DNA from: JAHEFT01 sp963766195
GTDB taxonomy: Bacteria; Pseudomonadota; Gammaproteobacteria; Xanthomonadales; SZUA-36
DNA: 64,000 nt
Direction: 5' to 3'
NCBI GenBank assembly: GCA_963766195.1
Contig: CAVXYY010000014.1
Span: 100,802-164,801, forward strand
Shown here: one piece after another, positions 1 to 8,038 of the stretch
Position numbering within the stretch: position 1 is the stretch's first letter
Layout of the letters: every line of letters starts with the position of its first letter
Notes under the pieces: generated by a model
What the model saw: only the letters and a program-made list of their open reading frames with translations
Database searches by the model: none
Told to the model about the DNA's origin: nothing
Made by a program: the position numbers and the translations under genes

Positions 1-1299
1 ATGATGGGCGTGTTGGCGCGCTGGTTTATCGGATTGCCTTTGCTGCTCGTAACCAACGACAAGCCCGGGGCCGCATTCCGGCGCGGCAAATCTGTGTCGC
101 CGTCTATGCGCCTGCGCGTCACTTTTGTCTTGATGGCCTGGATCGCACTTAACGCGATTCTGCTCGGGGCGGCAGGCCTGGTACTCGATATAGCGACCGG
201 ATTCGCGATCCGGATTGCCGGCGAATCCCTGCAGATCCTCACCTACTTCATGGGTGGCCTGCTGGTACTGTGGCTGCTCGTTGCCCTGCTGGCTACCTTC
301 TTCACGAGCACAATATTGGCCTTGGCCATGCTGCGATTGCACAAGGAAGCTTTTCCCGGCGTCATGGACGTGCACGTCGGCCAAGGCCTCGCGCCGCGAC
401 ACGAGCAAGGTGCCGTCAGGGTTTCGTGGCTGGCGGTTGCCGGAATCCTGCTGGTTCTTGTTGTGGGCGCCGCATTCGTGATACGGAGCCTTGTCGACCA
501 GGTCGACCCTGGTCAGGATACGGCGATTATCGCGCACCGTGGTGCCTCGATGGATGCGCCGGAAAACACCCTGGCTGCGATCGAGGAGGCCATCCGCCAG
601 CGCGCCGACTGGGTAGAAATCGATGTGCAGGAGACTCGTGAGGGGGGCATCGTTGTCATACACGATCGCGATCTCATGAAAGTTGCCGGCGTACCGATGA
701 ATGTGCGTGATGCCGCGTTTGCCGAATTACGGAGCGTCGATATCGGTTCGTGGTTCGATGCGCAATTCAGTGAGGAACGCGTAGCGACGCTGGCCGAAGT
801 GCTCGACCTGTGCAAGGACCGGGTGAAGTTGATTGTCGAGTTGAAATACTACGGTGGCGAGGTTCGGTTCGAGGAGCGCGTCATAGAAATTATCGAGGCG
901 CATGAAATGCAAGAGGACATCGCCATGATGTCACTGAACTACCAGGGCGTCGAAACACTCAAGTCCCTGCGCCCGAGCTGGAACACGGGCCTGCTGTCTT
1001 CGGTTGTGCTCGGCAACCTGGCGCAATTGAATGTCGATTTTCTTGCGGTCAACGGCCGGCTTGCCACCCGCAGCTTCATCAAGTCCGTGCATTCGCGCCA
1101 TCACAAGGTTCTGGTCTGGACAATCAACGATCCAGTGGAGATTTCGGCAATGATGAGCAAGGGCGTTGACGGTATTATTACCGACCGGCCTGGTCTGGCG
1201 AAATCGATCAAGGGTCAGCGCGCCGACCTCGAGGCCCACGAATTACTGATCATACGATTCGCAAGTCTGCTCGGCGGCCGCGTAAAATCAGTACAATAG
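1..1299 (+). CDS. Membrane-anchored glycerophosphodiester phosphodiesterase, 5'-partial
   Basis: Hydrolyses glycerophosphodiesters to an alcohol and glycerol-3-phosphate; here fused to a membrane domain. The reading frame is open from base 1, so the true start is probably upstream and the ATG at base 1 may be internal. Hydrophobic segments lie near residues 40-65, 80-110 and 143-162. They are followed by a GDPD TIM-barrel with the family motifs H179-R-G, E188-N-T, E206-x-D208 and H221-D, which are the expected catalytic and metal ligands. The C-terminal part has the typical W-T-I-N and D-G-I-I-T-D-R-P barrel-closing motifs. Family members with the membrane domain are longer (around 600 aa), which supports truncation by the window edge. 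It converges on the channel gene at 1376-2041. Substrate is not predictable from sequence. Confidence 0.9.
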   Translation: MMGVLARWFIGLPLLLVTNDKPGAAFRRGKSVSPSMRLRVTFVLMAWIALNAILLGAAGLVLDIATGFAIRIAGESLQILTYFMGGLLVLWLLVALLATFFTSTILALAMLRLHKEAFPGVMDVHVGQGLAPRHEQGAVRVSWLAVAGILLVLVVGAAFVIRSLVDQVDPGQDTAIIAHRGASMDAPENTLAAIEEAIRQRADWVEIDVQETREGGIVVIHDRDLMKVAGVPMNVRDAAFAELRSVDIGSWFDAQFSEERVATLAEVLDLCKDRVKLIVELKYYGGEVRFEERVIEIIEAHEMQEDIAMMSLNYQGVETLKSLRPSWNTGLLSSVVLGNLAQLNVDFLAVNGRLATRSFIKSVHSRHHKVLVWTINDPVEISAMMSKGVDGIITDRPGLAKSIKGQRADLEAHELLIIRFASLLGGRVKSVQ

Positions 1300-1375
1300 T
1301 CGAGATGCCGTTACGCGGAAATTATCGAATCCCCGATGTTAGTCGTCGGGCCCTGGGCAGAAGCGACTACCTGCA

Positions 1376-2041
1376 TTAATCGCCCCGCTGCGGCCCGGCA
1401 TTCGTCTTGGCGACGTAAGCGCCGACAAGGGCGGCGACAAGAACCGCGAGGTAGATCTGGCCGATAAGGGCCTCCAGAGCGGCCAGCGCGCGAGCCACAT
1501 CGGAAACCGGCGCCACGTCGCCGTAGCCGAGAGTCGTCATCGTTACGAAGCTGAAGTATTGCAAGTCTAGGAGCCTTAGGTCATTAGTGGTTTGCGGGAG
1601 CCCTTGAAACGAACTCTGATCCATCGCGAACAACATCATGTAAGCAACCGACCAGATGAAGCCCAGCATCAGGTACGCACAAAAGGCTCCGGCGATACGA
1701 TTAAGGCCAACCTGGGTGTCGGTCAGGATCTGGCGCAGCACGAGAAACGTGCACAAGCAGAGGAATAGCAAGAAACTCAACAATGTCAGGTAAGCGAACG
1801 CGCTGTGGTGACTAACCGCGTGTAGCACTTCCAGTACGATACCGATGAAAGCCAGCGCGACGACCGTGTGAAACCACCTGCCGGTCATGCGCAGACTCCA
1901 GACACCCATGATCAGGACGAGGGAATACGGAGCGGCCCGCATTATCGGCCCTTTCCATCCCAAGAGCGTTTCCAGCACTGGTGGCGCAATCAATAACAGC
2001 AACAACGCCACTAACAGGTAGGCAAAATTATTCTCTTTCAT
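1376..2041 (-). CDS. Two-pore-helix type potassium channel family protein
   Basis: A 221-aa membrane protein with about six hydrophobic segments. The C-terminal pore loop carries the K+ selectivity filter T-T-L-G-Y-G-D near residues 169-175, preceded by F-S-F-V-T-M and followed by a last transmembrane helix; this is the standard ion_trans_2 pore. No cytoplasmic RCK or cyclic-nucleotide domain follows, so gating is unknown. The frame could begin 14 codons upstream at 2083, but the ATG at 2041 has a Shine-Dalgarno-like AGG close by and begins with a natural membrane-protein N-terminus. It lies about 50 bp downstream of the Na/Pi symporter gene on the same strand, so the two may be co-transcribed. 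Confidence 0.85.
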   Translation of the reverse strand: MKENNFAYLLVALLLLLIAPPVLETLLGWKGPIMRAAPYSLVLIMGVWSLRMTGRWFHTVVALAFIGIVLEVLHAVSHHSAFAYLTLLSFLLFLCLCTFLVLRQILTDTQVGLNRIAGAFCAYLMLGFIWSVAYMMLFAMDQSSFQGLPQTTNDLRLLDLQYFSFVTMTTLGYGDVAPVSDVARALAALEALIGQIYLAVLVAALVGAYVAKTNAGPQRGD

Positions 2042-2092
2042 CCTGCAATTTCCTTGGGCTCGAGAATCTGCTGGCCTGCGCACTCGCCGAGA

Positions 2093-3889
2093 TCAGACGC
2101 TCTTCAAAGCAACCTCAGTCGGCAGTACCTCTTTAGCTATGCGCCTGGCAAGAGTATACAAGCGTTTGAGCCGTTCCGAGATTTCGATCTGTAGCCTGAC
2201 AATGGCGATCTCTTCAGTGCCTACCGTGTCGAGATGTTGTGCCTGGTACTGATAAATGCGATCCATCGCAAGTCGCATTTGTTCCTGCATACCGATGACG
2301 TCCTGAGCGAGGTTTTCGTCCCCGCGAGTAAGCGCATCGATCGCGTGACCAAGCGCCGCGGTAGACGTCTCGCCGAGGGAGTTCAACATCTCGATCATTG
2401 CCGGCGAGAGTTGCCGATCGTTTTCGATCGCTCGCCGCAAGAGTGGTACCAGCTCGCTTTCGAGGATATCGCCCGCACTTTCGAGGTGCACAGTGGCATT
2501 CATCATGCGCTGGAAATTATCTGCCTCCTGCTGGGACATTGCCTGACCGCGCATCTTGCCGAGGTACTCGAGAATGCGATATTGGAGCACATCGACCTTA
2601 TCATCCGCACTGACGATCATCTGCAGAGCGTTGAGGTCGCGATTGGCCAGCGCCGGCCGCAGGCCGGCAACCATTTCAAGCACATGGCTACCCATATGGC
2701 CAAGTTCCAGGCGCACGTTGTTCAGTGCCAGCGCCGGCGTATCAAGCAGCTGCGGATCGAGATACTTCGCTTCAACCAGCACCGTCTCCGGCTCGTGGCG
2801 TTCCGGGACCAGCCATATGACCAGCTTGGCGATAACACCGGAGAAACCCAGAAACACGATTGTATTGATGACATTGAAAATTGTGTTCGCATTTGCGATC
2901 TGGCGGGGAGTTTCGGCCACCAGCCGATCCGCCATCGCCAGTTCCGGGTGTATGGGCGACATCCATACGGCGATGTCTGCCAGCTGCTCGATAATACCCA
3001 GCCACAATATGACGCCAGCGATATTGAAAACCACGTGCACGGCGGCGGCGCGAACCGCCTCGGTGGGCTTGCCGATGCTGGAGAGCATTGCCGTCGCGCA
3101 GGTGCCGATGTTGGCACCCAGCGCCATCGCAATGCCGGCTGGAAGCGTGATGAAGCCCTGCGTGGCCATGACAATGACGATGCCAGTCGTTGCGGATGAG
3201 GACTGCACGAGGGCTGTGAATATTGCCGCCGCTGCAATGCCGAACAAGGGTCGCTCCATGGTGACCATGAGATCGATGAATGGCTGATAGTCCCTGAGCG
3301 GCGCCATGCCGTCGCTCATAACTCCCATACCGAAAAAAAGCAGGCCGAGGCCCATCAGCATGTTGCCGTAGTCGCGCAGCTTGTCTGACTTGCCGAAAAA
3401 CAGCATGCCGAAACCAATCGCGACCAGCATCAATGCATATTGGGTCACTTTGAACGCGACGATGTGCGCGGTGATCGTGGTGCCAACGTTGGCACCCATA
3501 ATGATTCCGATCGACTGCGTCATCGTCATCATGCCCGCAGAGATAAAACCGACAACGAGTACCGTCGTCACCGACGAAGACTGGATTACTGCCGTCACGA
3601 GGGCGCCGGTCATCGCGGCACTGACGCGAGTTCTTGTAAGTCGCATGAGTAGCGTCTTCATGCCGTTGCCGGCAGCACTTTTCAGTGCGTCGCTCATCTG
3701 CTCCATGCCGAACAGGAACATTGCGAGGCCGCCGAAAAGGCCCATTCCCATCGCGAAAAAGTCGAGGTCTGAGCCTCCGCCGTCGGCAGCCATCGCAGCG
3801 GATACGACGCCGATTAGAGCTACAGCCGTTAAGAAAATAGCCGTTTTCAAATGCCGGGGTACCGAGATGTTGTAAGTCCGCAGATGCAT
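2093..3889 (-). CDS. Na/Pi-cotransporter family protein with C-terminal PhoU-like domain
   Basis: A 598-aa protein. An N-terminal signal or first transmembrane segment (residues about 12-35) is followed by two inverted membrane repeats, each carrying the Q-S-S-S signature of the NptA/SLC34-like family (A-V-I-Q-S-S-S-V-T-T and A-L-V-Q-S-S-S-A-T-T) and G-A-N-V/I-G-T motifs. The last 200 or so residues form a helical, charged PhoU-like region. Members take up phosphate or modulate its flux using sodium. The gene is upstream of the K+ channel gene, which suggests a small ion-transport operon. No pho box was identified in the 150 bp upstream. Confidence 0.9.
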   Translation of the reverse strand: MHLRTYNISVPRHLKTAIFLTAVALIGVVSAAMAADGGGSDLDFFAMGMGLFGGLAMFLFGMEQMSDALKSAAGNGMKTLLMRLTRTRVSAAMTGALVTAVIQSSSVTTVLVVGFISAGMMTMTQSIGIIMGANVGTTITAHIVAFKVTQYALMLVAIGFGMLFFGKSDKLRDYGNMLMGLGLLFFGMGVMSDGMAPLRDYQPFIDLMVTMERPLFGIAAAAIFTALVQSSSATTGIVIVMATQGFITLPAGIAMALGANIGTCATAMLSSIGKPTEAVRAAAVHVVFNIAGVILWLGIIEQLADIAVWMSPIHPELAMADRLVAETPRQIANANTIFNVINTIVFLGFSGVIAKLVIWLVPERHEPETVLVEAKYLDPQLLDTPALALNNVRLELGHMGSHVLEMVAGLRPALANRDLNALQMIVSADDKVDVLQYRILEYLGKMRGQAMSQQEADNFQRMMNATVHLESAGDILESELVPLLRRAIENDRQLSPAMIEMLNSLGETSTAALGHAIDALTRGDENLAQDVIGMQEQMRLAMDRIYQYQAQHLDTVGTEEIAIVRLQIEISERLKRLYTLARRIAKEVLPTEVALKSV

Positions 3890-4038
3890 TGGGGCGACGC
3901 GCTGAAGGAGAAACGACCCAGAGTATACGCGATGGCATATTTACCGCACATAGCCAGCGAGAGCTTATGATTGGATTTTGTGTTGCCGTTCAATAGTGCG
4001 TGCTAGACTCGTGATGGTTACCGGGATGAGCAACTGAT

Positions 4039-4278
4039 ATGTCAGAACCGAAAAAATACCCAGTATGGGAGCGCCACCTTAACGGCATTGCCGAAGAACT
4101 CATGCGACTCACGATAGCCTGTGACGTAAGTCTGAAGAAGCCGGGCGCGATCGAGTATAGGCAAAATAAACGCTATATTCACATGAGAATCAAAGTACCA
4201 AACATCCCCTCACACCGAACATTCAATCAAAATTCCGGGCAAGCTGGTCAACTTCTTGTGCTCGTATCTGACATTTGA
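4039..4278 (+). CDS. Small hypothetical protein, possibly truncated
   Basis: A 79-aa frame. The first 40 residues look like real protein: charged, helical, with W-E-R-H and a run E-E-L-M-R-L. The C-terminal half looks like out-of-frame sequence (Q-N-K-R-Y, N-Q-N-S-G-Q). This fits the N-terminal stub of a small gene whose 3' part was lost or frame-shifted. There is only a weak purine stretch before the ATG. It sits at the left edge of the repeat-punctuated accessory region. I do not recognise the family. Confidence 0.3.
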   Translation: MSEPKKYPVWERHLNGIAEELMRLTIACDVSLKKPGAIEYRQNKRYIHMRIKVPNIPSHRTFNQNSGQAGQLLVLVSDI

Positions 4279-4492
4279 CCGGATACAACCGTGTGTTTCG
4301 CCAATCCTTGAAACCGGGACAAGATCAACCATACCGTTACCAAAATGGGAACAGCAAATCTGTTTCTTCAGTCAAATAACCCGGCCGGCAGGCCCGGTGA
4401 AGCTCGGCAATCCGGCAACAGGGCCAGCTGTGACGGCCGGGGAAAGCTTGACAAGGTACCACGATGATTCTCGAGGCCGGATTCCCGCACTT

Positions 4493-4668
4493 CCGCTTAT
4501 GGCCGAACTGAGAACTAAACTCCCCTGAGGTTCTCGACCAGGTGAGTTCTGCTATCCGCTGAACACCGGAATAAGTTACTGAAGAGGCGACTTGGGCTGC
4601 TAACGACCCGAAGGCGAACTTGTCGTTAACTGATGTATGACTACCGAAAATGGCCGGAAGCCGCAGTT
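4493..4668. repeat. Dispersed hairpin repeat, copy R1 (long form)
   Basis: It begins CCGCTTATGGCCGAACT, has GTTCTGCTATCCGCT in the middle, and ends in a tail CGACCCGAAGGCGAACTTGT. The first 120 bp align with 16141-16260 and the tail aligns with 7807-7870. TAACGAC (4600-4606) and GTCGTTA (4622-4628) form a perfect 7-bp hairpin. The stretch 4279-4730 contains nothing else I can support. Confidence 0.7.
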
Positions 4669-4730
4669 TAGCTAAATGTATCCGGCCCCTTTATCCTTCG
4701 GCCCTTTTATCAATGGCTCAGCAAATTGAC

Positions 4731-6716
4731 CTATTGACAAATCACACTGTCGCCCGCCGGTTGGCAGACATCCGGCCAGCCATATTCGCGCCAGTAATCC
4801 ATCATTCCCAGCTCAGTGACAAGCGCTGCAAATCGCGGATCCTGACGAAATGGCGCCATGTCGGATCGCCAGAAATCCCACACAAAATTATTTCTATGGA
4901 AGCCATCCAGGTCAAGAGCCATAGTGGCCATTCGATAGGCTTCATCGATCCGGTCAAAACTGACATAACCCGTTAACAGAGTCTGCAATGAAATCGATTG
5001 TTTCATGCTCTGCGAGTATCTCGAGAAAAAACGGTCCTTTCGCCGCATCAATCTTCGCCTCGATAAATGTTTTTAGCGTTAGAGGAATTTGGGGATGGTC
5101 AAATCTTTGCGCCAACCGTTCATCAAACTGCTCGGCGAAGCCTACGGCTCGTTCGAATTCCCCGATTCGCAGGTTTATCCACGCCTGAAAGTACAGCCCC
5201 GAGATATGGCCTAAATCCCATGCGGTCGCACCATACTTCAAGGCGTTGCTGGTATCGTTCAGATAAAAATAGATCCACCCGAGAAAAGCATTGGTGGCAG
5301 GGTGCAATGGGTCCAGTTGATAAGCGATCAGGCCTTCTTCAAGCGCATCATCAAGACGACCAAGCTTGAACAGGTGCTCGCCATACCATAGGTGTGCAGT
5401 CGAATCCATGGGTTCATTGGCAATGGCAAGCACGAAAAGCGCTTCCGCCTCTGCCCATTTTCCATCCATGTCAGCCAAACCGCCCAGAGTCGCATAGGCT
5501 TCCGCCAGGGAATCATCCTGCGCCAGGGCCTTGTGTGCAGCGGAGACCGCTAGAGGATAATGTTCACTCCTCGGTGTGTCAGAATACACCGGCAATGTGA
5601 AGTGCGTCGCCGCCAGGCTCGACCAGGCCCGGGCAAACTGCGGATCAAGCTTTGTTGCCTGCTCGAACAGTGCTATGGCGTGCCGGATATTCTGCTCGCC
5701 ACGGCGCTGCCATAAATAACGACCTCGCAAATAAAGCTCGTAAGCCTGCAGGTTGTCGGTTGGTCTTGCGTCAATGCGTAGTTGCTCATCTGTGGAAAGC
5801 TCGGCCTGTAAGGCATCGGCAATCTTTTTTGTAATTTCACTTTGTACGGCGAACAGGTTTGCCGCAGTCAACTCACGATCATAGATTTCTGCCCACAAGT
5901 GTTCATCGGTTGCCGCATCAATCAACTGCACGTTGATCCGTACCTGATTACCGGAGCGTTGAATGCCACCTTCGAGAATGTTTGCAACACCCAACTCTTG
6001 TGCAATTTGCGGAATCTTTTTGATGGTGTCCCTGTATTCCATAACCGAGGTGCGAGAGATCACCTTGATCGAGCCGATCTTGGCGATGGTGGCCAACAGG
6101 TCGTCATGTATACCGTCAGTGAAGAACTGGTCTTCCTCGCGGCTGCTGCGGTTATCAAAGGGCAGTACAGCAATGGAATTGTCATCGTGTGATTCGGTTC
6201 GAGCGGCAGCGTGGCCTTCCTGACGCGCCGATTGGGCAAGTTGCTCATCTTCGACAGGGCTCGAGCACAAACTTGTCGAAAGCGATGTACCCCAGAGCCA
6301 ACGCCAACACGACCAGGCTCACAAGCAAACGTGAAGACAGGGCTCTGCCTGGATGGACGGCTGGATGTCTGTGCCGACTGAATTTTGACTTCGGGAACCA
6401 GGCGATAGCCTTCCCCCCGCACGCCCTCGATGTAGATGGGCTGATTGGGATCATCACCCAGGCTCTGCCTCAGCGTCTTCATTCGTTGGGAAAGGTTGTC
6501 GGGCGTAATCACCCGTTTGGGTCCCCAGACCTGGTCGATCAGGTCATCGTGTAAGATCAACGCTGGTGCGGCCTGGACCAATGCCTGAAGCACCTTGAAA
6601 CTGAGTTTCGTCAGCTTGATCGGCTGCCCACCACGAGTCAGCAGGTGCCGGTCCAGGTCCAGTGTTAAGTCAGAAAATTCGTAAATCATTCGAATCTGTC
6701 TGCCCCCGGTATTCAT
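4731..6716 (-). pseudogene. CadC-like winged-helix / TolB-like / TPR membrane regulator, interrupted by three frameshifts
   Basis: Read through, this is one gene of about 650 aa. It has an N-terminal OmpR/CadC-type winged helix (about residues 1-100, ending G-E-G-Y-R-L-V-P), one transmembrane helix near 6250-6350, a TolB-like domain beginning S-I-A-V-L-P-F-D-N, TPR repeats, and a C-terminal D-Y-W-R-E-Y-G-W-P-D-V-C. The frame changes near 6347, 6259 and 4975. Each is repaired by removing one base from a CCC, CCC and GGG run, giving R-Q-S-L-S-S-R-L-L, F-V-L-E-P-V-E-D-E and S-V-N-G-Y-V-S-F-D. There is no other in-frame stop, so this may be sequence error, not decay. The likeliest start is the ATG at 6689; 6716 is the longest option. 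The C-terminal motif and layout match the intact gene at 25486-27321. Role inferred: membrane-bound transcription regulator with a TPR sensor. Confidence 0.8.
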
Positions 6717-6982
6717 TCAGGCCAATTCGATCAAGCACACAGCCAATGACACAAAATTTACCTTCGTTACGGGTTTTCAGAGGTTTTATCAGCAAATTGT
6801 CAGCAAATTATTGCCCTCTGATCACGCAGTATTCGTACCGGCTGCCTAACATGTACCTTAGCACGGATCTTTTTTACAGGAATTCCGTGGGGCCGGCCAG
6901 GAATGAGGAGCTATCGAAAAGCATGGTTTCCAGAGAGGTTGGGGTTAATCCTAAATTTAATCTATAGAGAGGAGAGTTGATT

Positions 6983-7537
6983 ATGAAAGCAGTCAGATTA
7001 TTACTGGTTTCGTTTTTCGTGTTATGTGTTTCGACTACAAACGTCGTCGCAAATTCTGTAACTGACCAAACTTATCCAGAAGCACAAGCAGAGGTCGCAG
7101 AAACTTTTATGGCCATTGCAGGAAGTATAGTAGCCGGAGCCGGACATGGATATGATGGCGAATATATGGACCAACTTATCTCTTTTCATGCCTATGGAGA
7201 CAAGTTCGTTGAATTCAATGGAGGATGGTCTTTCGATAGTGCGGATAATGAAGATGGTGAACGCCAGTTATTTGGTGAAGATTTAGAAATAGGTGGAGTT
7301 ACAAAATTTGCCTATATAGAGGGAAGTTTGAACATTGCTGTATATTATGGAAATGTAGCTAATTTAACCTTTATCTCAGATTTTGACTTGATATTTAAGG
7401 GAGATGGACCAGTAGAAGAACGTACGTTTACAGTCAATAATCTAATTACTTTATTATTTGTTAAAACAAAGGGTGACTGGAAATTGGTTCACGAACATCA
7501 TTCTCCAGTGAGCGAAGGTTGGGAACGCCCCGAATAA
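6983..7537 (+). CDS. Secreted NTF2/SnoaL-like domain protein
   Basis: 184 aa with a clear signal peptide (K-A-V-R-L-L-L-V-S-F-F-V-L, cleavage probably after V-V-A-N). The mature part looks like an NTF2-like alpha+beta fold: an N-terminal helix, then strands ending in G-D-W-K-L-V-H-E-H-H-S-P, a frequent ending of SnoaL/DUF4440-type proteins. GGAGAG six bases before the ATG at 6983 makes this start better than TTG at 6977. Codon use is much more AT-rich than in the flanking core genes (many TTA, ATA, AAA), which suggests recent acquisition. It stands alone between two repeat copies. Function unknown; enzyme or binding protein are both possible. Confidence 0.75.
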   Translation: MKAVRLLLVSFFVLCVSTTNVVANSVTDQTYPEAQAEVAETFMAIAGSIVAGAGHGYDGEYMDQLISFHAYGDKFVEFNGGWSFDSADNEDGERQLFGEDLEIGGVTKFAYIEGSLNIAVYYGNVANLTFISDFDLIFKGDGPVEERTFTVNNLITLLFVKTKGDWKLVHEHHSPVSEGWERPE

Positions 7538-7596
7538 TTTACTCCACTAACAGATAGAGATAGATAAACCTATACACAACACAATAGGAATTAGGT

Positions 7597-7637
7597 GGGA
7601 GATAGTCATCAGATGTTTTATCTGATGGATGTCTCCC
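7597..7637. terminator. Hairpin downstream of the NTF2-like gene
   Basis: GGGAGA (7597-7602) pairs with TCTCCC (7632-7637) and CATCAGAT (7607-7614) pairs with ATCTGATG (7620-7627). An internal loop lies between the two helices and the apical loop is GTTTT. It lies 60 bp past the stop codon at 7537. There is no good T tract, so a terminator role is only plausible. Confidence 0.4.
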
Positions 7638-7693
7638 TCTCTTATAATGCTCAACCACTTCAGCAATTAGTCCCTGATCAAGACTTTTGGATG

Positions 7694-7872
7694 ACGGCTT
7701 CTGGCCGAACTCGGAGCTCATGGCCTCTAAAATTGGGTGTTGAATAGGTTCCGCTAATCACTTGATAGCGGAACCCACTCCCGGACTTCCAACAATCTCC
7801 GCTTCCGACCCAGAGGAGAACTTGTTGTCAACTCATGAGTGGCTGCCGCTACCGGCCAGAAGTGGGGTTTTC
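7694..7872. repeat. Dispersed hairpin repeat, copy R2
   Basis: Head GGCTTCTGGCCGAACTCGGAG, then a near-perfect hairpin GGTTCCGCT (7747-7755) / AGCGGAACC (7767-7775) with loop AATCACTTGAT. It continues with CCAACAATCTCCGCTTCCGACCC and the tail GAACTTGTTGTCAACTCATG. The hairpin and its loop recur almost unchanged at 15284-15311 and 21552-21580. The tail matches R1. No other feature is visible in 7638-8038. Confidence 0.75.
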
Positions 7873-8038
7873 ACAAACCCAAAGTTGCAGTATATTCGCG
7901 ATAGGCTATGCCAAAAACACATAGAAAAATAAGATAAAAGAATCCTCCAGGGGAGACATTACAAAACTTGAGATTGATGCCGAGATTCGGAGAATACCGA
8001 TTTGCTCCGAGTTGTCATTGCATGGGAAGAGTCTACAC

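Noticed and set aside
2234..3199. Long plus-strand frame opposite the Na/Pi symporter
   Set aside because: Antisense shadow of a well-supported gene; composition rich in His, Arg and Gln is typical of the complementary strand.
7539..7721. 60-codon minus-strand frame after the NTF2-like gene
   Set aside because: It starts in repeat R2 and runs through the hairpin at 7597-7637; no ribosome site.
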